From: Hyphomicrobiales bacterium
Lineage (GTDB): Bacteria > Pseudomonadota > Alphaproteobacteria > Rhizobiales > Rhizobiaceae
Direction of reading: 5' to 3'
DNA length: 64,000 bases
Assembly (NCBI GenBank): GCA_900472605.1
Contig: UCJD01000032.1
Coordinates: 94,026-158,025 of the forward strand
Shown here in pieces: positions 51,408 through 59,578 of this stretch. The position numbers and the translations under genes were made by a program. How positions within the stretch are numbered: the first letter of the stretch is position 1; each line of letters starts with the position of its first letter. Under the pieces are notes generated by a model. The model saw only the letters and a program-made list of their open reading frames with translations, did no database searches and was not told where the DNA came from.

Positions 51408-51426
51408 GACCAGCGGCCTCCCTATC

Positions 51427-51454
51427 AATGCGTAAAATACGTATTTTACGCATT
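51427..51454. promoter_or_regulatory. 28-bp perfect palindrome, antitoxin operator
   Basis: AATGCGTAAAATAC (51427-51440) is followed immediately by its exact reverse complement (51441-51454). Within it, two nested 11-base elements CGTAAAATACG-type and CGTATTTTACG overlap. It is 20 bases upstream of the antitoxin ATG, covering the expected promoter. Confidence 0.8.
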
Positions 51455-51507
51455 TCGTCAAGACGAGGTCGATTTCACAGCCCTGGCGATGGCAATAGCC
51501 ATCAACG

Positions 51508-52389
51508 TCAGCTCTTGAGTTCGGCGAGCAGTCTGCGGGCGTTGGCAAGGCCGGTCTGGCAACCGAACAGCGTTGGTTCGTTACCTTCGTATTCGAGCGA
51601 GACGAAGCCGTCGTAGCCGGCATCCATAACGCTTTTCAAAAGGGACTTCGCCGGCAGGTCGCCGAAGCCGAAGACTGAGCCCCGGATGAACTGCCCATTG
51701 AGCGTCTCCAGCCAGCCCGGTCCCGGGCTTTCGGCGCGCACGTAGAAATCCTTGATATGCACGAAGCTCGCATGCGCGATCGAGGCGCGCGTAGCGGTCA
51801 CAGGGTTTTCGTCGACACAAAGGAAGTTGCCGACGTCGAGCGTCATCTTGAAGTTCGGCGAATCCACGGCGTTCAACAGACGCTTGACCCGCTCGCTGGA
51901 GTTCATGAAGAAACCGTGGTCCTCGATGCTGGCCGTCACGCCGAGGCGCTCCGCGTGTTCCGCCACTTCGCGGCAGGCATCGACAATCACAGGAAAGGCG
52001 GTCTCGAATTCTGCCGCTTCCTTCGCTCGCAGGTTCCACGGCACGACGTCGTGGCGTAGGAAGCGCACGTCGAGACGATCGCAGAGCTCCACATAGCGCT
52101 TGGTCCGATCGATCTGCGCGCGGCGATCGTCGCCGATGAAGCTCGCGCCGATGCAGATGCCCGAAAGCGGAATGCCGGTCTCCTTCGATGCCTTGCGCAG
52201 GCGCCCGATGCTGTCTTCGTCCTTGATCAGCTCATAGTTCAGGTCCTCGCCAGCAGGCGCGATCGATAGGCTGGCAAGCTCGAGGTGCTCGCCGCCATTG
52301 TCCCTGATCCAGGTGAACAGATCTTCGATCTGCATCGAACCATCCAACATCAGCGGGCGGAAACTGTAGGAACTCAAACCGAACTTCAT
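51508..52389 (-). CDS. Sugar phosphate isomerase/epimerase family TIM-barrel protein 2
   Basis: Xylose isomerase-like TIM-barrel of 293 residues starting MKFGLSSYSFRPLML. Features include EHLELASLSIAPAGED, ASIEDHGFFMNSSERV (metal Glu), FKMTLDVGNFL and SFVHIKDFYV. It lies in the same carbohydrate cluster as the first TIM-barrel gene but on the opposite strand, divergent from the GMC oxidoreductase with 128 bases between. Proteins of this fold act in 3-keto-glycoside cleavage and in ketose epimerisation. Confidence 0.85.
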   Translation of the reverse strand: MKFGLSSYSFRPLMLDGSMQIEDLFTWIRDNGGEHLELASLSIAPAGEDLNYELIKDEDSIGRLRKASKETGIPLSGICIGASFIGDDRRAQIDRTKRYVELCDRLDVRFLRHDVVPWNLRAKEAAEFETAFPVIVDACREVAEHAERLGVTASIEDHGFFMNSSERVKRLLNAVDSPNFKMTLDVGNFLCVDENPVTATRASIAHASFVHIKDFYVRAESPGPGWLETLNGQFIRGSVFGFGDLPAKSLLKSVMDAGYDGFVSLEYEGNEPTLFGCQTGLANARRLLAELKS

Positions 52390-52517
52390 GGGGACTCCTC
52401 GCGATCTGTGGCGCCACCATCGGAAACGCGGTTGAGACTGTCAATATCGAGATTGACAATCACCGCGATACATCCTTGTTTGTTATCAAAGAGATGAAGT
52501 GCATGGAGCATGCAGGA

Positions 52518-54008
52518 ATGGCAATAAAGTCTGCAGACGTCGTCATTGTGGGAACCGGCCCGACGGGCTCGGCCTATGCCCGGGTCATTCGTAACGAGTG
52601 GCCCGAAGCGCGTATCGTGATGGTGGAGGCCGGGCCGCAGATCCTGCCAAAGACGGGCGGCCATCTCGACAACGTCGCTGATCTCGACGAACGCGGCGCG
52701 CTCGAAGTGCTCGCCCAGGGCGGCGACCGCAGCCCGCGCATGCCGATCAACAAGGAAGAGTGGGAAGCACGCCGCGCCGGTGGTTTCGACGGCTCGCTGC
52801 TGCGCCGCTCGGGGCTGTTCATCGCAAATGACGGCGACCCGCAGGATGAAAACCTGTTTGCCGGCTTTTCGGCCGCCAATGTCGGCGGCATGGGCACCAA
52901 ATGGTCGACCGGCACGCCGGTGCCGTCGGAAATCGAACTCGTGCCCTTCATCCCCGCAGCTCAGATGCAGGCGGCGCTCGCCACCTCGGCCAAGCTTCTC
53001 GGCACCAATACCGATCCGAACGCGGGCGATCCCGCGGCCATTGCGCTGCGCGAGCGTCTCGGCGCAGTCTTCAACCCGGGCCGCACGCCCGACCGCTTCG
53101 TCCAGCCGATGCCGCTCGCAGCCACGCCCGGCCCCGACGGCCTGCACTATCACGGAACCGACGTCGTCCTCGGCGATCTCGTCGAAGAGCCTGCCGAGCG
53201 CTTTTCCATCCTGACGGAAACGGCCTGCCGCCGCGTCATCCACGATGGCCGGACCGTTACCGGCGTCGAACTCGCCAGCACGGGCTCCGGTGATACCTTC
53301 ACGGTCAACGCCGGCACCGTCGTCGTCGCCTGCGATGCGCTGCACTCGCCGCAGCTTCTCCATGCATCCGGCATCCGCCCGGAGGCGCTTGGCCGCCACC
53401 TCAACGACCACTACATCGTGTCGCAGATTTCCGAGATGGACACCGATGTGCCGATGAAGGCCATGAACTGGATTCCGGCTACCAAGGAGTTCCCCTACTC
53501 GGTGACCATCGCGCCTGCCAGCCTGCACAGCATGCCGCGTTCAGTCGATATCGTCGGGCAGCCGATCGGAATGGGCTTCTTCGTTTCCTCCGATATCAGC
53601 CCCGACAACCGCGTGACCTTCGACGACAGCCGCACCGACTGGCTTGGCCTGCCCGCCATCTCGATCAAGTGGCACCAGTCCGAAGGCGACAAGGCGCGCC
53701 TCGAAGAAGCCAAGGTCCACGCGCTGAAGATATCCAACATCATCGGCCGGCCGGCTCCGGGCTTCGCCACCTTCGTGCAGCCGGTGGGCTCGTCTCTGCA
53801 CTTCCAGGGCACGATCCGCATGGGCGAGTCCGACGATGGCACCAGCGTCTGCGACAAGACGTCGAAGGTCTGGGGCTTCGATAATCTCTACGTCGCCGGC
53901 AATGGCGTCATTCCCACCGCAACGGCGACCAATCCCACCCTGTTCTCGGTCGCCCTTGCCAGCATCGGCGCCCGCGCCATTGCTGAGGCGCGCCGGACGG
54001 CGGCCTGA
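52518..54008 (+). CDS. GMC family oxidoreductase (pyranose oxidase/3-dehydrogenase type)
   Basis: FAD-dependent glucose-methanol-choline oxidoreductase of about 496 residues. It has VVIVGTGPTGSAYARVI as the FAD motif and VGGMGTKWSTGTPVP, as in pyranose 2-oxidases and bacterial glycoside 3-oxidases. The active His is in SLHFQGTIRMGESDDG, and the C-terminal FAD segment is LYVAGNGVIPTATATNPTLFSVALA. No signal peptide, so it is cytosolic. The start is uncertain (52476, 52503 or 52518); 52518 has GGAG at suitable spacing. It is followed by the MocA-type gene after 17 bases, forming an operon with it. Confidence 0.88.
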   Translation: MAIKSADVVIVGTGPTGSAYARVIRNEWPEARIVMVEAGPQILPKTGGHLDNVADLDERGALEVLAQGGDRSPRMPINKEEWEARRAGGFDGSLLRRSGLFIANDGDPQDENLFAGFSAANVGGMGTKWSTGTPVPSEIELVPFIPAAQMQAALATSAKLLGTNTDPNAGDPAAIALRERLGAVFNPGRTPDRFVQPMPLAATPGPDGLHYHGTDVVLGDLVEEPAERFSILTETACRRVIHDGRTVTGVELASTGSGDTFTVNAGTVVVACDALHSPQLLHASGIRPEALGRHLNDHYIVSQISEMDTDVPMKAMNWIPATKEFPYSVTIAPASLHSMPRSVDIVGQPIGMGFFVSSDISPDNRVTFDDSRTDWLGLPAISIKWHQSEGDKARLEEAKVHALKISNIIGRPAPGFATFVQPVGSSLHFQGTIRMGESDDGTSVCDKTSKVWGFDNLYVAGNGVIPTATATNPTLFSVALASIGARAIAEARRTAA

Positions 54009-54025
54009 AACACGAGGCGAATGTC

Positions 54026-55084
54026 ATGACAAATCAAAAACTCAAGGTGCTTGTGGTCGGCCTCGGCCAGATGGGCAAGAGCCATGCGCTCGCTTACCAC
54101 GCGCATCCCGGCTTCGACATCGTCGGCCTCGTCAACCGCTCGACACCGACGCTGCCCGAAGAGCTTTCCGGCTATCCCGTGCGCACCGATTTTGCCGCCG
54201 CGCTGGCGGAATTCGCGCCCGATGTCGTCTCGGTCGCCACGCACACCAACACCCATGCCGACATGGCGGTCGCCGCCCTTGAAAGCGGCGCCCATGTGTT
54301 TGTCGAAAAGCCGCTGGCCGCCAATGTCGCCGATGCGGAGCGCGTCGTCGCGGCCGCCAAGGCCAATGGCCGCAAGCTCGTCATCGGCTACATCCTGCGC
54401 CACCATCCCTCATGGATGCGCATGATCGCCGAATCGCGCAGTCTCGGCGGTCCTTACGTGTTCCGCATGAACCTCAATCAGCAATCGAGCGGTGCTGCCT
54501 GGGACATTCACCGCTCCATCATGCAGACGACCTCGCCGATCGTCGATTGCGGCGTGCACTATGTCGACGTCATGTGCCAGATCACCGATTCCAGGCCGGT
54601 GGAAGTTCGCGGCATGGGCGTCGGGCTGGCGCAGGGCCTGCCGAAGGGCATGTACAATTACGGCCACTTCCAGGTGCTGTTCGAGGATGGCAGCGTCGGC
54701 TGGTATGAGGCCGGCTGGGGACCGATGATGTCGGAGACGGCCTTCTTCGTCAAAGACGTGATCTCGCCCAACGGCTCGGTCTCGATCGTCATGGACCAGG
54801 GTGCGGCGTCCGACGATATCAACGCCCACACCCAGACATCGCGGCTGCTGATCCACCACGCGGAAATCGGCGCAAACAACGCGTTCACCCGGCCCGACGA
54901 CTGGCTCGACATGCATGATGAACCCGACCACGATGGCCTGTGCTATCGCGAGCAGGATTTCGTCTTTCGCGCCATAACGGAAAATCTCGACCTCGCGCGC
55001 CATATGGACGACGCCGTCACCTCGCTGAAGATCTGCCTCGCGGCAGACGAAAGCGTGCGCACCTGCCAGGCCGTCAAGCTCTGA
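54026..55084 (+). CDS. Gfo/Idh/MocA family oxidoreductase 2
   Basis: NAD(P)-dependent sugar oxidoreductase of 352 residues. The Rossmann motif is VVGLGQMGKSHALAY, the catalytic EKPLAANV motif follows at about residue 95, and SPIVDCGVHYVDVMCQIT carries the conserved His. It lies in the GMC operon. In C- and O-glycoside degradation, proteins of this fold (DgpA-like) interconvert 3-hydroxy and 3-keto sugars, which suits the neighbouring TIM-barrel isomerases, but the substrate is not known. Confidence 0.88.
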   Translation: MTNQKLKVLVVGLGQMGKSHALAYHAHPGFDIVGLVNRSTPTLPEELSGYPVRTDFAAALAEFAPDVVSVATHTNTHADMAVAALESGAHVFVEKPLAANVADAERVVAAAKANGRKLVIGYILRHHPSWMRMIAESRSLGGPYVFRMNLNQQSSGAAWDIHRSIMQTTSPIVDCGVHYVDVMCQITDSRPVEVRGMGVGLAQGLPKGMYNYGHFQVLFEDGSVGWYEAGWGPMMSETAFFVKDVISPNGSVSIVMDQGAASDDINAHTQTSRLLIHHAEIGANNAFTRPDDWLDMHDEPDHDGLCYREQDFVFRAITENLDLARHMDDAVTSLKICLAADESVRTCQAVKL

Positions 55085-55190
55085 AACCTCGACTACCGAC
55101 GGCCGGCTCACATAGTTTTGACTTGATGAACCGGCCCGAAGGCCCGATGCGGGGGTGGGGAATGAACAAGCCAGCCACCGGATCGTCTCA

Positions 55191-56156
55191 ATGGTCATCA
55201 GCCGCCGTCACTTGCTGCAATTCGCGGGCGTGAGCTCGCTCGCAGCCGCATTCAATCATGCTGTAAAGGCCGAAGCGGGCGCGATGCCCGTGGCTTCCGC
55301 CTTGCCTTATGGCGTGACCACCGCCGCGCATATCAAGAGCGCTGCCCTGCGTGTGCGCGATCTCTCCGGCATGAGCCGCTACTATCAAGACACGCTGCGC
55401 CTGAAGGTGCTTGCCGAAAACGCCGACGAAGTCATGCTTGGCGTGGCGAACGAGCCGCTGCTCTATCTGACCGGCATACCGAACGCCGGATACGAGGATC
55501 CGACATCCGCCGGCCTCTTCCATGTCGCCTACCTGATGCCGACGCGGGTCGATCTCGCCCGCTGGCTGGTACATGCCGCGGTCGCCAAGATCCCGATCGA
55601 CGGCTTCGCGGATCACAGCGTCAGCGAGGCGATCTACCTGACCGACCCTGAAGGCAATGGTATCGAGGTCTATTCCGATCGGCCGAGAGAGCAGTGGCAA
55701 TGGAAGGACGGCATCGTCACCATGGGCACGAAAGAGCTCGATATCGATGCGATCGCCGCGCTGACCGACATGTCGAAGGACACGTATGACACGGCACCCG
55801 AGGGGCTGCGCATCGGCCACATCCACCTACGCGTCGGCGACATCGACGAGGCGAACAGCTTCTACCGCGATCTGCTGTGCCTTGCCGCCACCAGCGCCGA
55901 GCGCGACAATGCCGCTTTCCTGTCGTCGGGCGGCTATCACCATCACGTGGCGGTCAACACATGGCGCAGCGCCGGCGCCGGCGGCCGAGACAGCTCCAAG
56001 ACAGGCCTCAGCTGGTTTTCGCTGACCGTGTCGGAACCCCTGCTCTATGAGCAGCAGATCAAGCGGTTCAACACGGCCGGCATCGGCGGCCATGTTCCCG
56101 GCGGCTATATCGCGATGGATCCCTGGGGAACCGAGGTCCGTTTGATCAAGGCCTGA
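55191..56156 (+). CDS. VOC family (glyoxalase-like) protein with Tat signal
   Basis: Protein of 321 residues with two vicinal-oxygen-chelate modules. The first is HIKSAALRVRDLSGMSRYYQDTLRLKVL, the second HIHLRVGDIDEANSFYRDLLCL, with metal-type residues in FLSSGGYHHHVAVNTW and GIEVYSD. An N-terminal MVISRRHLLQFAGVSSLAAAF carries RRHLLQ, a Tat motif, so it is probably exported or anchored. The start at 55191 is chosen by this signal. It may be a dioxygenase-type or lyase enzyme of the same carbohydrate cluster. It follows the MocA-type gene by 106 bases. Confidence 0.82.
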   Translation: MVISRRHLLQFAGVSSLAAAFNHAVKAEAGAMPVASALPYGVTTAAHIKSAALRVRDLSGMSRYYQDTLRLKVLAENADEVMLGVANEPLLYLTGIPNAGYEDPTSAGLFHVAYLMPTRVDLARWLVHAAVAKIPIDGFADHSVSEAIYLTDPEGNGIEVYSDRPREQWQWKDGIVTMGTKELDIDAIAALTDMSKDTYDTAPEGLRIGHIHLRVGDIDEANSFYRDLLCLAATSAERDNAAFLSSGGYHHHVAVNTWRSAGAGGRDSSKTGLSWFSLTVSEPLLYEQQIKRFNTAGIGGHVPGGYIAMDPWGTEVRLIKA

Positions 56157-56186
56157 CGCGCTGCGCTGCGCGTGTGAACGGTCGCC

Positions 56187-56750
56187 TCAGCCGGCGAGCA
56201 GGTGTTCGTAGAGAATGGTCGAGCCGAGAACGATCAGCGCGACGCCGGCCACACCCTCGGCGTAGCGCCCGAAGCGCTCGCCGATCAGCCGCCCGACCAG
56301 CATCCCGCCCGATGCCATCAGGAAAGTGGCGGCGCCGATCGCCACAGCGATGACAAGAATGTTGACCTCAAGGAACGCCAGCGAAACGCCGACGGCCATC
56401 GCATCGAGGCTGGTGCCGATCGCGGTCGCGATCAGCATGGCAAAGGACATTCCGGCCTTATTCTCGTCTTCCTGCTCATTGCTCGTCGCAGCCCTGAGCA
56501 TGTTGATGCCGACCGCGGCAAGCAGGCCGAAGGCGATCCAGTGATCCACCGCCGTCACGAACCGGGCGGCGGCAACGCCGGCCCCCCAGCCGATCAGCGG
56601 CGTGATCGCCTCGACGATGCCGAAGACGAGACCCGTGCGCAGCGTCTCGCTGAAGCGCGGACGTCCAAGGGCAGCACCGCGGCCGACGGAGACTGCGAAC
56701 GCGTCCATGGACATGCTGAACGCCAGCACGATGATCGATAGCAGTGACAT
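56187..56750 (-). CDS. mntP: Manganese efflux pump MntP
   Basis: Membrane protein of 187 residues with about six hydrophobic segments and the internal duplication of MntP: FSMSMDAFAVSVGRGAALG in the first half and GTSLDAMAVGVSLAFLEVN in the second, each with the transport Asp. It exports Mn2+ under manganese excess. The minus-strand leader upstream contains a yybP-ykoY riboswitch, the standard regulator of mntP, which agrees with the assignment. Confidence 0.93.
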   Translation of the reverse strand: MSLLSIIVLAFSMSMDAFAVSVGRGAALGRPRFSETLRTGLVFGIVEAITPLIGWGAGVAAARFVTAVDHWIAFGLLAAVGINMLRAATSNEQEDENKAGMSFAMLIATAIGTSLDAMAVGVSLAFLEVNILVIAVAIGAATFLMASGGMLVGRLIGERFGRYAEGVAGVALIVLGSTILYEHLLAG

Positions 56751-56814
56751 GGTTGAGCCCCTCGGGAGATGCGTAGCAGAGCCAATTCATGCTGTTTTGG
56801 CCCGGTTCCGGCGA

Positions 56815-56945
56815 AGCGATGTCCGCCACGGTCTTGCCGAGCCGATCTTCTCGGCCGAACGCGCCACGTGCTCTCGCACGAGTATGTTGACACGCTCCCG
56901 CCATCCGGCGGTGGCTACTCCCCGATGGCCGCTGGGTAGGCGAAC
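56815..56945 (-). promoter_or_regulatory. yybP-ykoY manganese riboswitch
   Basis: Reading the minus strand, the conserved core blocks occur in order: CGGGGAGTAGCC (block at 56915-56923), then GTCAACATACTC (56880-56891), CGTGGCGCG with the CGGCCGAG hairpin, and GGCAAGACCG (56830-56838). GGGGAGUAG and the GACC/CAUACUC joints are the hallmark of this Mn2+-sensing RNA. A TTGACA-like element (56956-56961) precedes it. The expression platform up to mntP (56751-56814) includes GAGGGGCTC near the start codon. The remainder of the gap to 57164 holds nothing I can identify. Confidence 0.88.
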
Positions 56946-57164
56946 CGTCTCTCGGTGTCAACGATAAAAGCAGAAATGGAAACAGATAAAATCGCTACTT
57001 AACAATGACTTGCAAGTGCGTCTTCCAGTTTTTAATGCAGCTGCGAAGCATTCGCAAAGCGACGTGAAATGTGTATTGCGAAAGGCGGCTTCCCGTGATG
57101 CCGCTTCGATCGTTCACAGCCGGCGGTCGCCTGTTGTTGGACGACAGCCAGCTTCCTGCCGCGC

Positions 57165-58919
57165 TCAGTAGTCCGCCAGCAGATACTCCGCATCCGGGCT
57201 TCCGAAACGGGGCGCGACGCCAAGCAGCGGCGCGGCGCGCCCGATGATCGACTTGATCATCGGGGCGGCCGTCGACGCCGCCGTCCGGCCGCCGTGCTCA
57301 CCCGTCTCCGGTGCATCGATGATCGTCAGCACGATGTACTTGGGCCGGTCCATCGGAAATGCGGCGACGAACGCATTGAAGTTCTTGTCGCTCGCATAGC
57401 GGCCATCGACGACCTTGTCTGCCGTGCCCGTCTTGCCGCCGATGTTGAAGCCCTCGACCTGGGCGCTGCGCCCCGATCCCTTGATGCCGTTCCAGGCATA
57501 GAGGTAGCGCATATCCTGGCTCGTTTTGTCGCTGAGAACGAGCTTGGCGATGTCGCCGGCCTCCTGCGGGCTGCGCGGCAGGAAGGTTGGCGCGATAAGC
57601 TTGCCGCCGTTGATCAGCGAGGCGGCTGCGGCGGCCGTCTGAAGCGGGGTCGTCGCGACCCCGTGGCCGAATGAGATCGTCACCGAGTTGATCTTCTTCC
57701 AGGTCCGCGGCTGCGTCGGCGTCGCGACGCCGGGCATTTCCGTCTCCATTTTGGAAAGCAACCCCAGCTTGGTCAGGAACTCACGGTGCCGATCTATGCC
57801 CACCATATCGGCAACGGCGGCGGTGCCGATGTTCGAGGAATACTGGAAGACCTCCGGAATGGTGAGCACGCGGTTCTTGCCCTTGAAGTCGCGGATGATG
57901 AAACCGCCCATGCGGATCGGCCGTGTGGCATCGACGACCGAGTTGAGGTTGATCTTGCCCTCGTCCAGGCCCATCGCCAGCGTGAAGCTCTTGAAGGTCG
58001 ACCCCATCTCGAATGTCGCGTTGCTGATGCGGTTGAACCAGCCTTTCTCGTATTCCTTGTCGACCTTGCCGTCGGCAAGCGTTCGCGACGGCTGGTTGGG
58101 ATCGAAGTCCGGGACCGACGCCATCGCCAGCACCTCGCCCGTTTCCACGTCGACAATAACGGCGCCGGCAGCTTCCGCCCGGTATTTGATCATGGCTTCG
58201 GCGGCGACCTCGCGCACGATGTTCTGCACACGCAGATCGATGGAGAGCTTGACCGGCTCCAGCGGCATGTCGCTCGTCAGGCCGGCGGCGCGAAGATCGA
58301 GCAGACCCTGCTGGTCGAGATATCGTTCCATCCCCGCGACGCCGCGATTGTCGATATCGACATAGCCGAGCACGTGTGCGGCCGTATTCCCACCCGGATA
58401 GAAGCGCTTTTTCTCCGGGCGGAACCCGACACCGGGGATACCCAGTTCGAGGATCTGGCTCTGCTGGCGTGGCGTGATCTGGCGACGCAGCCATGCGAAC
58501 CGTGACGATTTCACGGAAAGCTTCGCGTAGGTCGCTTTCCGATCGAGATCGGGAAAGATCGTGGCGAGTTTTTCGACAGCATCATCCACGTCGACGATCT
58601 TGTTCGGCTCGGCGAACATCGAGACGGTACGGACATCCGTCGCAAGCAATTGTCCGTGCCGGTCGAGAATGTCGGGCCGCGACGCCAGAAGCTTGTCCGA
58701 TGGCAGGATACCGGATGTGGCTTCGGGATCGCGAGCCCCGTATTCCACGAGGCGTGCGGCACTCGCCGTAAAGCCGAAGACGAGAGCGAGCGCGACGAGA
58801 AGAACACGCGTCTTGCCTTGCCTGTAGAGATCGACCTTTTTCCTGCGTCCCACGTTGAGTGCCGAGACGTTGAGATGGCCTCGGCGTTTGGCGAGAACGA
58901 TTTTCGATACCAGGCTCAT
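57165..58919 (-). CDS. Penicillin-binding protein 2/FtsI-type transpeptidase
   Basis: Class B penicillin-binding protein of 584 residues cross-linking septal or lateral peptidoglycan. A short basic cytoplasmic region is followed by a membrane anchor (VLLVALALVFGFTASAARLVE, residues 39-59). The dimerisation domain (SRPDILDRHGQLLATD) and transpeptidase domain follow, with active-site motifs STFK at 307-310, SSN at 361-363 and KTG at 496-498. It resembles FtsI but lies away from any mra/mur/fts division genes, so it is probably a second FtsI-like paralogue. Length and motifs are complete. Upstream, 58920-59037 holds no gene. Confidence 0.9.
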   Translation of the reverse strand: MSLVSKIVLAKRRGHLNVSALNVGRRKKVDLYRQGKTRVLLVALALVFGFTASAARLVEYGARDPEATSGILPSDKLLASRPDILDRHGQLLATDVRTVSMFAEPNKIVDVDDAVEKLATIFPDLDRKATYAKLSVKSSRFAWLRRQITPRQQSQILELGIPGVGFRPEKKRFYPGGNTAAHVLGYVDIDNRGVAGMERYLDQQGLLDLRAAGLTSDMPLEPVKLSIDLRVQNIVREVAAEAMIKYRAEAAGAVIVDVETGEVLAMASVPDFDPNQPSRTLADGKVDKEYEKGWFNRISNATFEMGSTFKSFTLAMGLDEGKINLNSVVDATRPIRMGGFIIRDFKGKNRVLTIPEVFQYSSNIGTAAVADMVGIDRHREFLTKLGLLSKMETEMPGVATPTQPRTWKKINSVTISFGHGVATTPLQTAAAAASLINGGKLIAPTFLPRSPQEAGDIAKLVLSDKTSQDMRYLYAWNGIKGSGRSAQVEGFNIGGKTGTADKVVDGRYASDKNFNAFVAAFPMDRPKYIVLTIIDAPETGEHGGRTAASTAAPMIKSIIGRAAPLLGVAPRFGSPDAEYLLADY

Positions 58920-59037
58920 CGCGCACGTGCTCCCGGTATCCGGGCATAGCGCGGCGAGGCAGGCAGGCTCTTGGGTGCGTCAGCGATTGATAACATCGGG
59001 GCTCTCTCTCGAGCAGCCCTGCGTAATCACGGGATCG

Positions 59038-59391
59038 TCAGGCTGCTCTGGCTAATGGACGGGGATGCGAAAGAGCGCAGCCGCCGATCGGTGGCCGATA
59101 CATCGGGTCGAGCGTCCGGCCTTCGAGATGAAGCGCGAGATTGGTATGGTAGCTTACGTCGGCCAGTTCCCAGACACCGGGCCAGGCATCAACAGGCAGC
59201 CGGCGGGTCCAATGCTCGGCGTCATGGACGTGGCTGATGTCGCGGTCGTCGGCACCGGATAAGGTCTCGCCGTCCGTGACGAATTCGGTCTGGCAGGGGG
59301 CTGCGAAAGACGCATTCGGAAGGCAAAGCTGCGCACTGCCGATCGTGGTCAGCATGATCATCACAACAATGAGGATGCGCCGAATCATCAT
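59038..59391 (-). CDS. Small secreted protein of unknown function
   Basis: Protein of 117 residues with a signal peptide (ILIVVMIMLTTIGSAQLCLPNASFA) and a mature region beginning APCQTEFVTDGETLSGADDRDISHVHDAEHW. The HDAEHWTRRLPVDAWPGVWELADVSYHTNLALHLEG segment (read in parts) contains several His, Asp and Trp residues. I recognise no family. Two ATG starts (59391 and 59388) are in tandem. The opposite strand also has an open frame, but the signal peptide supports this one. Confidence 0.55.
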   Translation of the reverse strand: MMIRRILIVVMIMLTTIGSAQLCLPNASFAAPCQTEFVTDGETLSGADDRDISHVHDAEHWTRRLPVDAWPGVWELADVSYHTNLALHLEGRTLDPMYRPPIGGCALSHPRPLARAA

Positions 59392-59578
59392 CTACCGAGT
59401 AAGGCTTCGTTAACGCTAACCAGCCTAGCGCCAGAACCTTACCTAATTCTCAATATTTCGGACGACGCCACATGGACGCGACACGACGCGCCGCACGTAT
59501 TCCTCGCCGGATTCCGTCCGTGCAAACGGGCCATTGGTCCTTCTTCTTCTGGCGCGGAAAGATCGATATGCTAGCGCG

